Shown: positions 33,939 to 47,203 of the stretch, one piece after another
Position numbering within the stretch: position 1 is the stretch's first letter
How the letters are laid out: the number at the start of each line of letters is the position of its first letter
Source of the DNA: Microvelia longipes
Lineage: Eukaryota > Arthropoda > Insecta > Hemiptera > Veliidae
Reading direction: 5' to 3'
Assembly (NCBI GenBank): GCA_018340805.1
Contig: JACMZG010001863.1
Coordinates: 20,465,936-20,529,935 of the forward strand
DNA: 64,000 nt
Program-made: the position numbers and the translations under genes
Notes under the pieces: model-generated
The model's database searches: none
The model's input: only the letters and a program-made list of their open reading frames with translations
Told to the model about the DNA's origin: nothing

Positions 33939-34916
33939 ATGGCGGCAACGAGCGAAGCCTATATGGTATTAAGGAAGTCTAGGATGGTGAATAGGAGCTC
34001 TTTCACAAAGAAGTTAAAGGCGTTGGAAGAGACTCTCAAATTGGAGGAGGTTGATCCAAATAAGGTATTTTCGGACCTCTCTCAACTAGAGCTTAGACTT
34101 AACTCTATTACGGACATTGACAGAAAAATTTTTGAACTCTTAGTAAATGATTTGACGACTGACGAGAAATTATTAGAGGAGGAGATAGATTCATCTAGCG
34201 AATACCAATCAAATTTTATTTATCAAAATTCAAATCGACAAAATGTTTGACAGTGACAAATCTGAAATTTCGGAAAAAACAAAAATTAAAGGATATGACA
34301 GACAAATGAAACTTCCTAAAATTAAATTTAGGCAATTTAATGGGGATCTACTTTCTTGGCTTCCGTTTTGGAGTCAATTCCAACAGTTTGACGAAGATAA
34401 TAATTTACGGAAAGTAGATAAATTTGAACTTCTCCTTCAATGTATGGTTGAAGATTCTAAGGCGTATCAAATAGTAGCTAGTTTTCCTCCAACCGGCGAA
34501 AATTATGAGAAAGCTCGCGATAGTTTAAAAGCTAGGTTTGGAAATAAAGATTTACTGGTTGAAGTTTATGTAAGAGACTTCTCAAACTAACTCTCTCTAA
34601 TATTGAGGAACGTGTATCTCTTAGTACCCTGTATGATAGTTTGAGTTCTCAGATAAGGGCTCTTGAATCTTTAGGAGTTACGTCAGAGACTTGCTCTGCA
34701 ATGCTTTTTCCTCTGGTAGAAAGTTCTTTGCCAGAAGAATTACTCAGAGTTTGGCAACGAAAACCAGTAGTTGCAGGTGAGGATAATTATATTAAAAGAA
34801 GATTAGAGAATCTTTTGGACTTCTTAAAACAAGAAGTAGAGAGCGAGGAAAGAATCGCGCTCGCTATAGAGTCGTTGAGAAGACGCCGAGGAAGAGTAAA
34901 ATTTGTCAATTGTTAA
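33939..34916 (+). pseudogene. BEL-2 fragment: Gag N-terminus and DUF1759 region
   Basis: Starts at the ATG at 33939 (MAATSEAYMVLRKSRM), a helical N-terminal segment, then the DUF1759 core (KLPKIKFRQFNGDLLSWLPF, ENYEKARDSLKARFGNK) and a following helical part (SQIRALESLGVTSET). Frame changes lie near 34245 and 34600. It lies downstream of the protease piece although Gag should come first, so the element is permuted. The reading ends at about 34890-34916. Confidence 0.8.
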
Positions 34917-37900
34917 ATCAATAAAAATAGTTAAAGTCAATCTGTCTGCGTTCTCAACATTGTGAACAAATGTAGCTGTCATAAACAAAAATGGCCATGG
35001 TATTTATAAATTTAAATATAAAAATATAATCAGTCATTTTTTGGAAAGCTATTGGGGTTAGTTCATGAATTGTCCGCACCGGTCCGCCGCAGCGCTATTT
35101 TTAGTAGCTTGCGATATCGAATCCAAACTTTTTCCTCATTTAAGTTAACCCCCCCTGACCAAGTATGTAAATAAATAACTCTATGACAACTCAGGGAGTC
35201 GAAAAGTTGTATACCAAATGTACATTACGTCCACTATGCAACTTATTAGTGCATAGAAGACAATTACCTTATGCCATAAGAATAAATTACAGCAATACTT
35301 TACACTCTCAAGGGAGAAAAAGTTACTTTTCAGCTTAAGGTAGTGTGGTACGAAACATCTTATGTAGAGTGTAGGCGTACACTATTATAAACTATTCAGC
35401 CTATTTAATAAGCTTATTATGCATTTTTGTGAGTACTGCGTAATAACCAAGTCACAATGTGAAACCGCCAAGACATCATATAATTACAAGCATTATTGGG
35501 AACCTACGACTTGGCTTATTTAATGATCACAACTTTTTACGCTAGACCTGGCTCTTTTTTACACGCATGTGTTTTTGTTAGGATTTCATTCCTTTTTGTA
35601 AGCTTGCTCATTATTCCTTACAAAAATACGCTAAGAAATATTTTTAAATTATTAATTAGTTACAGCATATTACACCACTTATTTATTACTAAACAGTTTC
35701 ATTTTCTGCAATTAAACATGATAAATTGCGTAAAAATATTTTGTTATGTTCTGTTAAAATAAAACTCTCGATACTCATAGCTTTGTACGTAATATCAAGG
35801 TTAGGATTACCTTTCAACTTAGGTAGAACATATTAGGTAGAAGAAACAGAAAATGTTAGATTTTGACCATCTTTTCATTGATTTTCACATCAAGATTTAT
35901 CTATACACTAAATTCCAAGTATCTAAAATTGCTGGAAGTGCCTTAGAAATGAGTGAGTGTCAAAACTGTCTAACTCTAAGCCATCTCAACACCTGTGAAT
36001 GGTAAAGTATGAAATTCGGTAGAATTGATATTTTAGTTAATGTTAAAATTTTATTTTTTATGTTCTTAATATAAAGTTTTTTTAAAAACATGGTTCCTGT
36101 TCTTTTTATCAAAAGACGGGAAACTAAGATTTCGAGAATATAATTTGATCGTGAAATCACGAATCAAATCGCATTACATTTTGTTAAAAACATAAACCAG
36201 CTATAATGTCACTAAGTATCATTGAGTTTTAAAAGTAAATTCGATGTAACGATTTGCTTTAGATTTTTATATCAATCCTTTAAAAGACTCGAGGTATAAA
36301 TGCTATATATTAGTATATATTATACTATATATTATATACTATTTAATATTTAGATTAAATATTAGCACCTAAACTATGCGAGAGAAATAATTTGCATTTT
36401 GTACTTGGTGTAGAGCGATTATTTGTCAATCTGCCCTCTTGAAAATTGTATCTATTGATTTTTTGTGACATTCAAAAGAGTAGAGTGTAGAACTATATAA
36501 GAAAGAGATCCAGCTTCACAATGAAAGCGTTTGTCATATTTAAAAGGTATGCGAAAATAAATCAACATAACGTAATAAACTAAATCTGACATTAACCAAT
36601 TAAATATGCAGCAAAGCGCTTTATTTCGTCTATACAACAACAACAATTAATAAATAAATAAATGTTAAACATTTATTTTTACAATCTATTTTTCAATAAA
36701 CTTTACAATCCAATTAAGATAAATTTTAATAATTATATTTTAACAACATTGAGCACATTTTACAATTTATAAATTACAAGTTCAAAATAAGAAGAAAAAA
36801 ATATTTAAACATATTTTGATCGATATTGTTTTTGAAAAGTAGTGATATTAGAATGATGTAACATTTGCTATAAAAATTGTACATAATGAAACAATATTAA
36901 TTATTATGATGATAATTAAACTTTTTTTCATTTGGTCCGCCATATTGGCCGCAATTTTCAAATTATTTCCTGGAATATGACCAAAAACTAAACATCTCTA
37001 AAACATTAATTGCATTCAACAAATTTATTAAACTTTTTGCGGTACTTCGCAACATATACAAACAAACACGCAAACATAAACGCCGAGCCTATATTCTGAA
37101 ATGTAAGAACTCACTTACGCATGTTCAAAAAGATGACAATGTAAATTTATCATTTATACGCGAAGTGAACAATGGCCGATGCCCTTGATGAAAATGATTT
37201 AATACACCGTCCATCAATTTGAATTTTTGATTTTTTGTTAGTACCAGTAAACTTTTACTTACTTTAATAAGCAAGTATTGTAAAATTATTATTTGGTATG
37301 AACCACAAAAAGAAAGCCTAAGTGTGAAAAAGGTGGAATTCAAACGATATAAACACTTAACTGGGAAGAGATATAAGACTTTAAGGTAGAGAGATATCAA
37401 GCTAGACAAAGCAGTATTAATAGCAAAAGCTCAAGATTTTCGGAGGGGAAGATTTTGCCTCCAACGAAACCTAAGTGAGACAGAGTACAAACTATACCTA
37501 TAGCTTCTTCTTTACCTTTAAATCCCTTTCTCTGTGAAAAACAAAAACAATCATTTTAAACTTCTACCTTACGAGTATAAATGGCTCCAAGAACCTTTAC
37601 CCCATTGTTTATAAACAACAAGACCGGAACAAAGCGGTCACAGCTCTCTTGACACCGGTTTTTCTTCAAAGCGTCTTGAAACACAATATTTTTTTATTAA
37701 AGAAACCTTATTACGAAGAAAAACTTTATCATTTTTAAACTGTATTCACTGTCGATTTTTCACTTCCTGCTTTCGAAGAGCATTTTTAAATACGAAATGT
37801 ATTGCATTCATCTCTCTGAGCTGCCGCGTCGAAGCGTAATATTATCCTTTCCGAGTAAATTATAATACCCTTTCTATAATTTGGACGAGCTTTAGATGTG

Positions 37901-38250
37901 AACATATTGTAAGTATAGTAGATCTACTCTCTAAGAAAGTTTCCGGTACATGATTCTCTGTAAGAAAATATCTTGGATTAGCTTTCGATATGCACCTACC
38001 CTCCGAGACAATGCCTGTTATACGCTCTTCCTTGCACGAAATTACTTTCAAGCTTGTATTATACTATATTAGTAAAGCTTAAGTTTTGTAGATGCTATAA
38101 GGATAATAATTGTACACCCTGAGATGTTAAGTGTTGGTGATATCCTAATGGTCCGCAAAGTCCTAATAATACTAGGCATATGTACTTATGTATATTTATT
38201 TTATAATATAATATTTGCTTAAGCCCCAAGTCTGAATTTTAAGTTTAGGT
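34917..38250. other. Long stretch without recognised gene
   Basis: AT-rich with a TA-rich tract at 36301-36345. Frames of 60-94 codons (e.g. 35496-35762 plus, 37125-37409 minus) show no family motifs. A GC-richer patch at 35050-35140 is noted under findings. Confidence 0.4.
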
Positions 38251-38310
38251 AATATAGGCAGAGCAAAGCGAGTCCGCAGTAATGAGGATAAGTGAAACCA
38301 ATGTGAGAAT
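38251..38310 (-). repeat. B-type repeat fragment
   Basis: GCAAAGCGAGTCCGCAGTAA followed by GAGGATAAGTGA, a short piece of the AB element's B half. Similar scraps occur at 40565-40605 and 48750-48850. Confidence 0.4.
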
Positions 38311-38486
38311 AAGTGATGTAGTGCTCCTTACTCAAATTTTAGTTCTCATTATAGCTCTTTATTATTAGCGAATTCCCTTTGGAGAAAATTTGCTAATGGG
38401 ATAGTTAGTTGCCATGGCGGAAGTAGTACCTTATACCACGGCGCCAATCCGTTTCAGAGGTCCCTGAACAAGAAAAAATACGTTTC

Positions 38487-38528
<42 letters not shown>

Positions 38529-38536
38529 TATATTAT
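38487..38536. repeat. (TA)n microsatellite
   Basis: About 22 TA units with one interruption near 38520. Confidence 0.9.
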
Positions 38537-39640
38537 ATTCGGAGGACCAACAATATCACCAGTAAACTAAATGTTTCAAGTGGGGAGCTGATTAAGTTGT
38601 TTTTTGGGCAAGTGAGTCGATACGAGCCAGGGTGTACCTGAATTTGAATCCTGGTAAGGAAGATAACTTTTAATCGTTTTATTTAACTTATATATACATT
38701 TATAAGTACAAAATAATTCTGGCGCGGTGGTCCGCCTGTTGAGAGAAATACGCCTGACTGCGTATTTCTGTGATATGTTGATGTTAAATTATTTTGCTTT
38801 AACTAATTCATTTGTATATACTGTTGGAAGAAGGCTAGCAGGAAAAGTTAATAATTCTTTAATTAATTTAAGTAAGTAAAACTTAATTAATATAAAAAAT
38901 AAACTTTATTTTAATTTAAGTAAGTTTTTATTATGCCTTGAGGTAATTCAATTGGTTTTAGGTCAAACCTTAATATTTATTTCACATTGTTTAAAAATAA
39001 TAGAATAATATTTTCCACCAGTCTTTATTCTTTGAAATAAAAGTATAAAAATGTCTTATTGTAAAAAGAATCCATGAAACCTATTTCGACAATTTTAACG
39101 AACCAAATGTAGGAGAGAAAAAATATAATTTTGTTTCTGCCTATGAATTTTGTCAAAGAAGAAAACCGGGTGGATTTGTAAGGAAGTTATAACTCCCTGA
39201 AGGGGATACAGAACAAGAGAAAACTGTTTTCCGCATTGTATCGAGATTTTGCTGGAAACGAGTTGTCGTTTAGTTTAGGTTATAATCCTTAAAGATGCGT
39301 TGTTTCTAAAAGAATATAGGAAGGGTTTTTAAGCCCCCAAAACAACCACATTTACCTTGTCTTTCAATAGACCTGGAAGAGAGAGGGAAGCACTTATCTT
39401 TTTGAAGACAAGAACACAACCGACTATGAAAAGGATGACTTGGCCTGTAAAACCTCTTTTCCTCAAGAAAACTTTAAGAATTTCCTTTTTATTTCTTCAA
39501 AGGAAAGTTTAAAAAACTTTAGACCTTAAGGACACAAAGGCCAAAGACACAAATCTCTACTTTTTTAAACGTTTACAAAATTATAAGTAGAATACTTGTT
39601 ACTCCTAATAAGACTCAAAAATATTTTCACACAGATATTT
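38537..39640. other. No gene recognised
   Basis: Contains a 10-bp perfect hairpin AGAAATACGC/GCGTATTTCT near 38740-38767 and a B-box-like GAATTTGAATCCTGG near 38640. Nothing is assignable. Confidence 0.35.
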
Positions 39641-39641
39641 C

Positions 39642-39717
<76 letters not shown>
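39642..39717. repeat. (TA)n microsatellite
   Basis: About 75 bp of TA with two register breaks. It lies just beyond the 3' side of the non-LTR fragment and may derive from its tail. Confidence 0.9.
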
Positions 39718-39720
<3 letters not shown>

Positions 39721-39909
39721 CATTGGTTGACTTGGACCATACAGCCAATTCAACCAAAAGTATAATTTTTTTATACTTGTTCAAAAATTTTGTTATTTCT
39801 TCTTGGTGTTTATGTTTGAACACTTGATAAATATTTTTATTTTTCAATTATTTTATTGGATTTTTAATTATTAAATGATAGTATGGATATTGTTTAGTTA
39901 TTTATTTTT

Positions 39910-40310
39910 TTATTGTTTTATTTTTTTAGTTATTTTTACTTTTATTTTTTTTATTTCTTTTTGCTTAAAAGCAAAAAGGTATAGTTTTTTATAAACGTTT
40001 ATAGATTTTGTAGCAATTAGTGACTTATTATAGTTAAACGGCTGAGCTACACATTTGGTAGCATGCAACTCGTTTAATAGTGCATTGCGCCCCACTGAAT
40101 AGCGAGGACAGTGCATAATAATGTGCTCAAGATCCTCGACAACAGTACAAATATTACAGTTCGGATTTTCCTCTAGTTTAATTTTATTTAAGTAGTATTT
40201 ACAGACACCATGGTTTATTCGAAGTCGGGTTATAAATGTTGTAAAATATCTGCTGTTGATAGTATGGCTTTAAACCACGGAACAAGACCGACTGTAGGCT
40301 GAATATTTCT
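39910..40310 (-). pseudogene. 3' end of a non-LTR retrotransposon polyprotein
   Basis: The minus strand reads TRLRINHGVCKYYLNKIKL, then CNICTVVEDLEHIIMHCPRY, matching the C-terminal R-x-R-x-x-H and CxxC...H...C zinc-knuckle-like pattern at the end of Jockey/I/R1-type pol proteins. A PWFKAIL-like segment upstream is in another frame (one-base shift near 40255). The frame runs on to a stop at 39910. Only the last part of the protein remains; EN and RT are absent, as expected for 5'-truncated insertions. Confidence 0.65.
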
Positions 40311-43300
40311 TTAATAATTATTTTCATTTTTTCTTTTTTTAATTGCACAACTAGAACACAAAATTTAATTGCAATCCGGGTAATAACTAGTCATGAGGTC
40401 TTAAAAACATTTTGAATAAAGAGTTCATGAGAAATTCCGGTATTGATTTTTTAGATATATCTACGGTGCGGATAAATAAATAAATGAAGGAATGGGGAAA
40501 GTGAAAAAAGTAAGTAATAATATTACTCGGCTCTGAAATGAATAGTTTTTTTTACCAAAGCGACTATTTTTACTGATGAGCAAAGCGAGTCAGTAAAGAT
40601 GCAGAGGTCAAAAAATCTTTCATAGCTATGTGTGAAAATTAAAATATAAAAAAAAAAAATACAAAATTAACATTATTATTTTAACAATAATTTTATTTTA
40701 TTTCATAACTTTTATTTGTGAAAGTTTACTGAGCAGTTAAAGAAGTATTGTACATACGTGAAATGGTGTGAAGGAATATTTCCTTCATTTTTTACCCAAA
40801 GGCGCGTCATAATTATTATTCTAATAAAAAAATAAATAATCGATTAAAATTTAATTTCTTTTGTACTTAAACATGAAGTAGATAACAGAAATAAGGTTAT
40901 ACTTTGGCATACAATGTTGCTATTTAGCGGAACAGTGGCTGAACTACAACAAAGGTTTTCAGCGTTCCTTGAGGCAAATAGATAAACTACCAGATATACA
41001 AAAAAGTTTTTTGTACGGCGTTGAATGCAATTTTTTCCTTTTCTCGTCTGTTCAACAGGAAATAAAGTGATTCTAAACTCCCTACCTTAAAAAAAATTAA
41101 TATATTTTGTTTTTTAAACAGGAAAAGGATATTTTAGGTTTCTTTACTTCTGAGATTAATGTATGAAAATAACGTTGTAAAAATATTTTATAATAAGTTT
41201 AATACGCACAATCAGTAATAAAATTAAAATGAGAAAAAATTGAATTACAAGAGAGATAAAAACTCAATAATTTTGGTTACAAAGCTTCTAACAGAGTATT
41301 ATATAAACGCTTGCTTTAAATTATAAACCTTGGAATCCCGTGGGGCATTTGTTGTACGAGGAAAACAATAATAATTTAATAACAAAGTTAAATTCTTTGA
41401 ACTTTGTGTTACAATTTAAACTCCCTATCCTATGAATTAAAGCTAGCCTAAGTTGCACCTTAAGGTCACTTAAAAGTTTGAAAAATGGTTTCCTAAAATG
41501 TAATAGTATAAATCTTACGGCTCCTAAATAGTACAGCGCTCCTATGGAACATAAGGAGGACACGATCCTTACGTTCCTTAAGTAAGTTCGCTGAGTTGTT
41601 TTAATTGTGGATTTTCAAGTCACGCGCGTAATTTACATTTCGTAGTTTTAAATCGTACTTATATTGTAATTGTTGGTTTAACTAAAATAACGCGAAAACT
41701 GTGAGACAAATTTATAGATTTTTTAGTACACTACGAAGCTATTTTAACCTCTTTAGGCATCATTGACCTTTTTACAATGTTCCTGTATGATACTGCTTTA
41801 ATCAGTACTTACAGTATGCTTTTATCAGCAGTACCTTCTCCTGCAATTTTAGCGTATTTTCCTTAAAAATCTAATTTTAACTGTGCTATGTGTTTTAGTT
41901 AAACTCTATTAGTAATTTGTTAATTTTATATGTTTTTTTATCACGCTAACAAAAATTTGAGACTAATATAGCTGTACATATGGTGTTTTTACATAGAATT
42001 TTTATGTAAAAATAGAGCTTAGTTTACTTTTTTCAAAACTATTTAAATAATTTAAACTCAAACTTAAATTTAAATTTAAAGAACTTAAAGTTGTAATGGA
42101 TTGGATTTTCTGATAAGGTTTCTATTTTTCCTCCATATTAATCAAATTTTCATGGAAGCGACAAAAAGTGACTTTTTTATAAGTGGGTCATAATTTTTAG
42201 GATGCGATGAAAAAAAGTGAGGAAAAAAGTATTTTTTACTCCCTCCGTTAACCACAAAATGAATAGGGTTCACCTCTAACCACCCCAGTAGAGACGAGAG
42301 GCTCCCTCAACGACCCCCTGAAATCAGAGATAAGTTGAAAACCTTCCCCCACCACTAACCGAACAGATGAGTAGGGTTCATAAGGGATGAAATTTTCAAC
42401 GGGTTAAGTCCATCTGATTTTAATGATAAGACACGTCCAACCCCTTTTCATATCAAATAAGTGATAACAGAAATTAAGGATTCTTTTTCAGACCAGACAA
42501 AAAGTGTATTTAATTTGAACGTAATTACAATTGAATCGATATTTTTTCACTATTTGCTTAATCTTGTTCATTATTCCTTTTTAACTATCGCATGATTCGC
42601 ACTAGAGTTTTGGAACAAAAACAAGCTGTATGGATTTTTATAATTTATATCGTAACTGATTAAATTTAATTCAATTTTTACTATTCATTAACTGCATAAT
42701 AACATTAATTGCATAGCTAATTTATTCAGAAAATCCATAGTTGTTCTTCAGTAAAATGTTCTAATACGGATTCAAAAACGACGTGAAGGAAAGGAGATTA
42801 GAAGCTATTCGTAAGATGACTCTATGGTTAGCTATAATCAATAATGAGCTATTTTAAAGATGATTGGTTCTTCTTGCATTTTAAAAACAGGCGATATAGT
42901 CTATTATATAAAGTGCTAGTGCAAGCACTCTGTTATACAACTAAATGTCGATATTTTGTTCTTATCTAAATCATAAAAATAAATCAAACAAATACTTTTA
43001 TATTATTAAAGCTAATGTAGCATTATAAATGAGTGATGAAAATCTTCAGGGAGTGGAATAAATCCACCTCCCCTCCCAATATAAGCTAAATCCTCACCGA
43101 AATTTTCTCCCGGAGTTTTCTCTTCACCATTAAATATGACATTTGCTGAGAATATTTTTTGACAAGTTTATTTCTTTTCTTAATTTTATGTACTCACGAA
43201 AATCAAAATAAAATAGGCTACATTTATTTAAGTGGCTTATAACACAAATAAAATTTATTACGCTGATTATTATTATTTTTTAAAAAAATATGAGATGTTA

Positions 43301-45616
43301 TGATTAAATAAATCAAAAGAAATAATCGAAATCAAAATTTATTTCCAACGTGTTTTTTTAATTAAGTTCTACTATTTAAATTATAATGACCTGTTTTTAA
43401 ATTGTTTCTTTCTGAAATATATAAAACAAGCAACACCAACTAAGTAGCTTGTTTTCCATATTTACCGTTTATTGAATACTTACTAATTATTATATACCAT
43501 TCCCATAACTAAATTTGTAATTAATTTAGAAATGTTGTTGTCTGTTTTAGGTAAGTCTAATTAAAAGTATGGAAACTCAAAAATATCTTATAATAAATTC
43601 AGGTATTTGGTTATTCTAGATTATCTTACCTTTGAATACGATTCTAGTGTGTTTGAGCTGGGCCAAATTGAAAATTTTAAAAATACTTCCAGTGTACCTC
43701 TGGGGCTCCCATATGAGGGGTTTGGTTTTGCCGAATTCTTCTGAACCTTTTGGACCTAACTACATGTTCAAGGAAAACAACATCTAAGAAATTTAAAACC
43801 AGAAGGAGTATTTTTTTTCTTTTTATACCTCCTTTAGAAATGTGAACTACTTTAAAAATAGAAATCCCGTTTGAATCCTTCTTAGACATGATTTACGGGT
43901 CTAGCATATTGCTATCCTTGACGCATCCTCACTGTCTCAACATCCTTTCAAGTAAAATGAAAAAAGGAAGGAAATGAAAAACGTCCCACAATACGTATGA
44001 CTTAAAATCATTATTTCCTGAAATTTAAATTTTATTCAAACCATTAATCAAATTTAAACACAAAACACTAATTATACCAATCGTAACCTTTTAGTTCGAT
44101 ACTGGTCCAATTTCATAAATATAATTGATTTTCATGCTAAATAAACAAATGAATGAAACAATTATTTACACTAAAAAGATATTAAAACACAAAATTACTG
44201 TGTGATTATGCTTATGAATAATTGGTTTTATGGTAGAGGAGAGTTGAGACATTTGAAAGATCTTGAATCCTCTTATGCTCTCATAGATATGCTTGGGTCT
44301 CTTTATTGTCTGCTGTTAGGTTTTAGCAAAGGCTTCAAGATGACCTGTGCAGGTTGCCTGTTGCTATGCCTAGTGGGGAAACTTTTAATTTTGCTCTGTT
44401 TTTCTATATGAACTCCTCAATCGGTTTACGTCTTCAAAGAAAACTATATGCTAATAAAACACAATTCAAATCAAATAGCACCATGTTAAAATATTTACAA
44501 ATGAAATTAAAAAAATACTTTAAAAATATCGTCACAATAAAGTAAAAATATTATAGAATAGATGTTCGAAGAACATAAAAGAAATTCAACAAAATCGTCA
44601 GTTAAAAGAAAATCTTTAGCTTTTCAAGGGAAAAGTAGGTGGTAATGAATCGGTCCCTGGAGTGTAGTGAAAATAGAAGCGACAAAAACAAAAAGTCAAC
44701 TCCAAATACCGGCTCTAAGTTTTCCAAACTCTTTACTAACACTTACCTACCATAAGAGCTATAAGGGAGCTGAATATTAATCAACTTCCAACGGCATAAC
44801 TGTGTTAAATAAATCTCTAACTCTTATTGCGAGAAAAACTAGAGCTCCCTCTAAAACTTCATGGCTCTTCAAACTCGGCACGAAATATTATTACATCTGC
44901 AGCCAAGAAACATATTTTAGCTAAAAATGTTATTTTGTATTTTTGATAACTTCATTGTTTTGAAAAATTAACTTAGAAATATGCAGATCATTTGAATTTT
45001 TATAAAACAAGGTCAGTTACTTCCATTTTAGGAACACACATTTTATGCAAAATGCTATTCTAGAAAAAATTAATAAATAATAGGCTAGAAAAACTTATTC
45101 AAAATGAAAAAAAAAACACTTATGTGGTTAGAATGTAGGTACAGCACAGATTGTGGAATACCACACGAGTATTGCTGATCCATTTTTACTTTTACTGTAT
45201 ATTGTACTTTATCTATGCTGATATCATAAAAAATGATAGAAGCATAATTTTAAAATATCTGGGAGCACGGAGAATCCACCTGCTGATTTTAGCGGTCACG
45301 GACGTACCCCTCTTTACAGGAACTATCTCGAGTAAATTTTCATTCCATCGTATCATTTTATTACTGGCCTCACTTATTTTTATTGAGTTGATTAAATTTT
45401 ACTTTATGATACCTACAATTATTGAAGGATAAATTACCCTATATCTTATGAAAGTCACACTGCTTTGCTAATGATTCTCTTGCTCATCATAATGCTAAGG
45501 CACTTTTGGGAATCCTACATAGCTGAAATTTGATGTATAACTAAGCTTTAAAAATTAATGTAAAATTAAACATTTTTATTACGTTCAACATAGTATGCAG
45601 TATTTAGCACAAATAA
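40311..45616. other. Long stretch without recognised gene
   Basis: AT-rich, with a B-type scrap near 40570 and GC-richer patches at 42240-42440 and 43030-43130. Frames such as 43677-43889 (minus), 44202-44411 and 45151-45432 (plus) show no motifs and no consistent splice context. Confidence 0.4.
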
Positions 45617-45620
45617 CATA

Positions 45621-47201
45621 ACCCTATAGGGCAAGATTGTCGACTTCCCTGTTTTACCATTGACACTTTAATAGCGCTGGTCCCCCAAAATAGCGGCGAA
45701 AAATGGAAACACAAGTGACTACTTCCCGCATTTTTACGAACTTTTACTTAATCTTTTGGAAATTAGCTCATAGTAACTTTTCGAGCTATATTAGGACATC
45801 CCGAAACTGCACAGAGGACCATAACTCCTGTTTTATTTTTTGTTTTGCTCTGTTGTTTTAATGTGTTCTTGTTATGACAGTTTGTGCTATATACTACGCT
45901 TAGTACAACTAATTATTAACTAAGAGTTAGAATAATAATTTTAATGTTATAACATAATTATAATACAAAAACACTATATGAAAAAACTCCAAGATAGACA
46001 AATACTTATATCAGGGATGTCCAGTTTTAGCGATCTGTTTGTTCTGTATCAACGTTGGTCCCTTAACGTAGCCGAAAAATAGTCAGCATGTCGGTTATAA
46101 TCGGTTAGACTCCTGTATTTCCAGGGTAACAGAAAACCTCGAATACACAATTATTATCTGATACATTTTTTTTATGAACATTTCTTTTTTTAACTTTGAA
46201 TGAACGTTTGATTGAAACTTTTACTTTCAGTTTTTTCTTTTGATACCTTTTAAATCCCTTTAAAATTGCTGATTAAATTTAATGAGGCATAAGTGCATGC
46301 TCTTGCTACTTGTGTTACATAAATACTTAGAGTCACCCGTGGTGTAGTGGTCAAGGTGCGGGCAATACACTGAATGAATGGACTTTAAACTTCCGAGTTT
46401 ATTTAGTCATGAGTTCAATCCAGCTCCTCTGGGAAATTCCTCTGGGATTTTTATAAGAGGGATAAAAATTCTGCCCACTACGTCTTTCAGAAGAGATGTA
46501 AAGTCGGTGGTCTCGAGCCTTTGCGTTGTCAGGTACTCCATTAAGATCCCTTACCCTAAATGAAACTGGGTTATAGGCAAAATTTAGGACCCTTATAGTA
46601 GATGCATTATAAGACTATAGTGTGTTTGCCTTATAGTTTAAAGTGTATGGATGTTTGGTTTAACAGTGAGGGCACGTGTTGTTCCTAGTTTTCACTAGAC
46701 TATAAGAGTCAGTGAAATATGTATGATTGCTTGAAAAAAGCATGAGAGGAACCATAGAAATCCACGGCTCTTCTGTCTAGATTAGATGAAATATATCTAC
46801 ACTTGAAATTATAAGGAGTAGAATACTATCTTAGGGAGCTGGCAAAAAGGGCCCAACAACGTGGCCTACTTGCCTGGTAGTTACTGCCACCACCCCAATA
46901 TTACTACTACTTCATAAATGCTTACGATACTTAAAAAACTGATCTCTTTCTCAGAAAAGAAAAACTTAACTCAGTCAAGGAGTGCCATTCATCCTTTGGC
47001 ACATTTTAGTTAGTTTTGGAATGTTCCAATACAGCTCAAAAAGCTGCAATGTGCTAGGTTCAAAAAGATGAATTAAAGATTTGTAATAATGCAGGAGAGA
47101 GTCACTTGTGTTTTTATTTTTCACCGCTTTTTGGATGACAAGCGCTAGTAACTTTTCAAAGGTAGAAAAAGAGAGATGTCGACCATCTTGCCTTATAGGG
47201 T
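45621..47201. mobile_element. TA-flanked non-autonomous DNA transposon with long terminal inverted repeats
   Basis: Terminal inverted repeats of about 105 bp: the left reads ACCCTATAGGGCAAGATTG..., the right reverse complement reads ACCCTATAAGGCAAGATGG..., continuing through GTCGAC, AGCGCT(T/G)GTC and ACACAAGTGACT. A TA dinucleotide flanks each end (45619-45620 and 47202-47203), the duplication expected for Tc1/mariner-type transposition. No transposase frame is present in the 1.58-kb body. A related internal block occurs at 46012-46085. A SINE sits inside. Confidence 0.7.
46325..46590 (+). repeat. tRNA-derived SINE
   Basis: An A-box-like TGGTGTAGTGG (46340-46350) and a B-box-like GAGTTCAATCC (46411-46421) lie 60 bp apart in the order of an internal RNA polymerase III promoter. 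A GC-richer body with AGAGATGTAAAGTCGGTGG and CAGGTACTCCATTAAG follows, the layout of insect SINE bodies. It lies within the TA-flanked element and so inserted later. The 61-codon frame here is incidental. Confidence 0.55.
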
Positions 47202-47203
47202 TA

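Noticed and set aside
38560..38790. tRNA gene or SINE near the GAATTTGAATCCTGG B-box-like word
   Set aside because: No A-box at a suitable distance and no tRNA fold.
39605..39847. 80-codon minus frame with Tyr-Ile repeats
   Set aside because: Translation of a (TA)n microsatellite.
45151..45432. 93-codon plus frame that looks membrane-like
   Set aside because: Hydrophobic residues follow from T-rich composition; no family motif or splice context.
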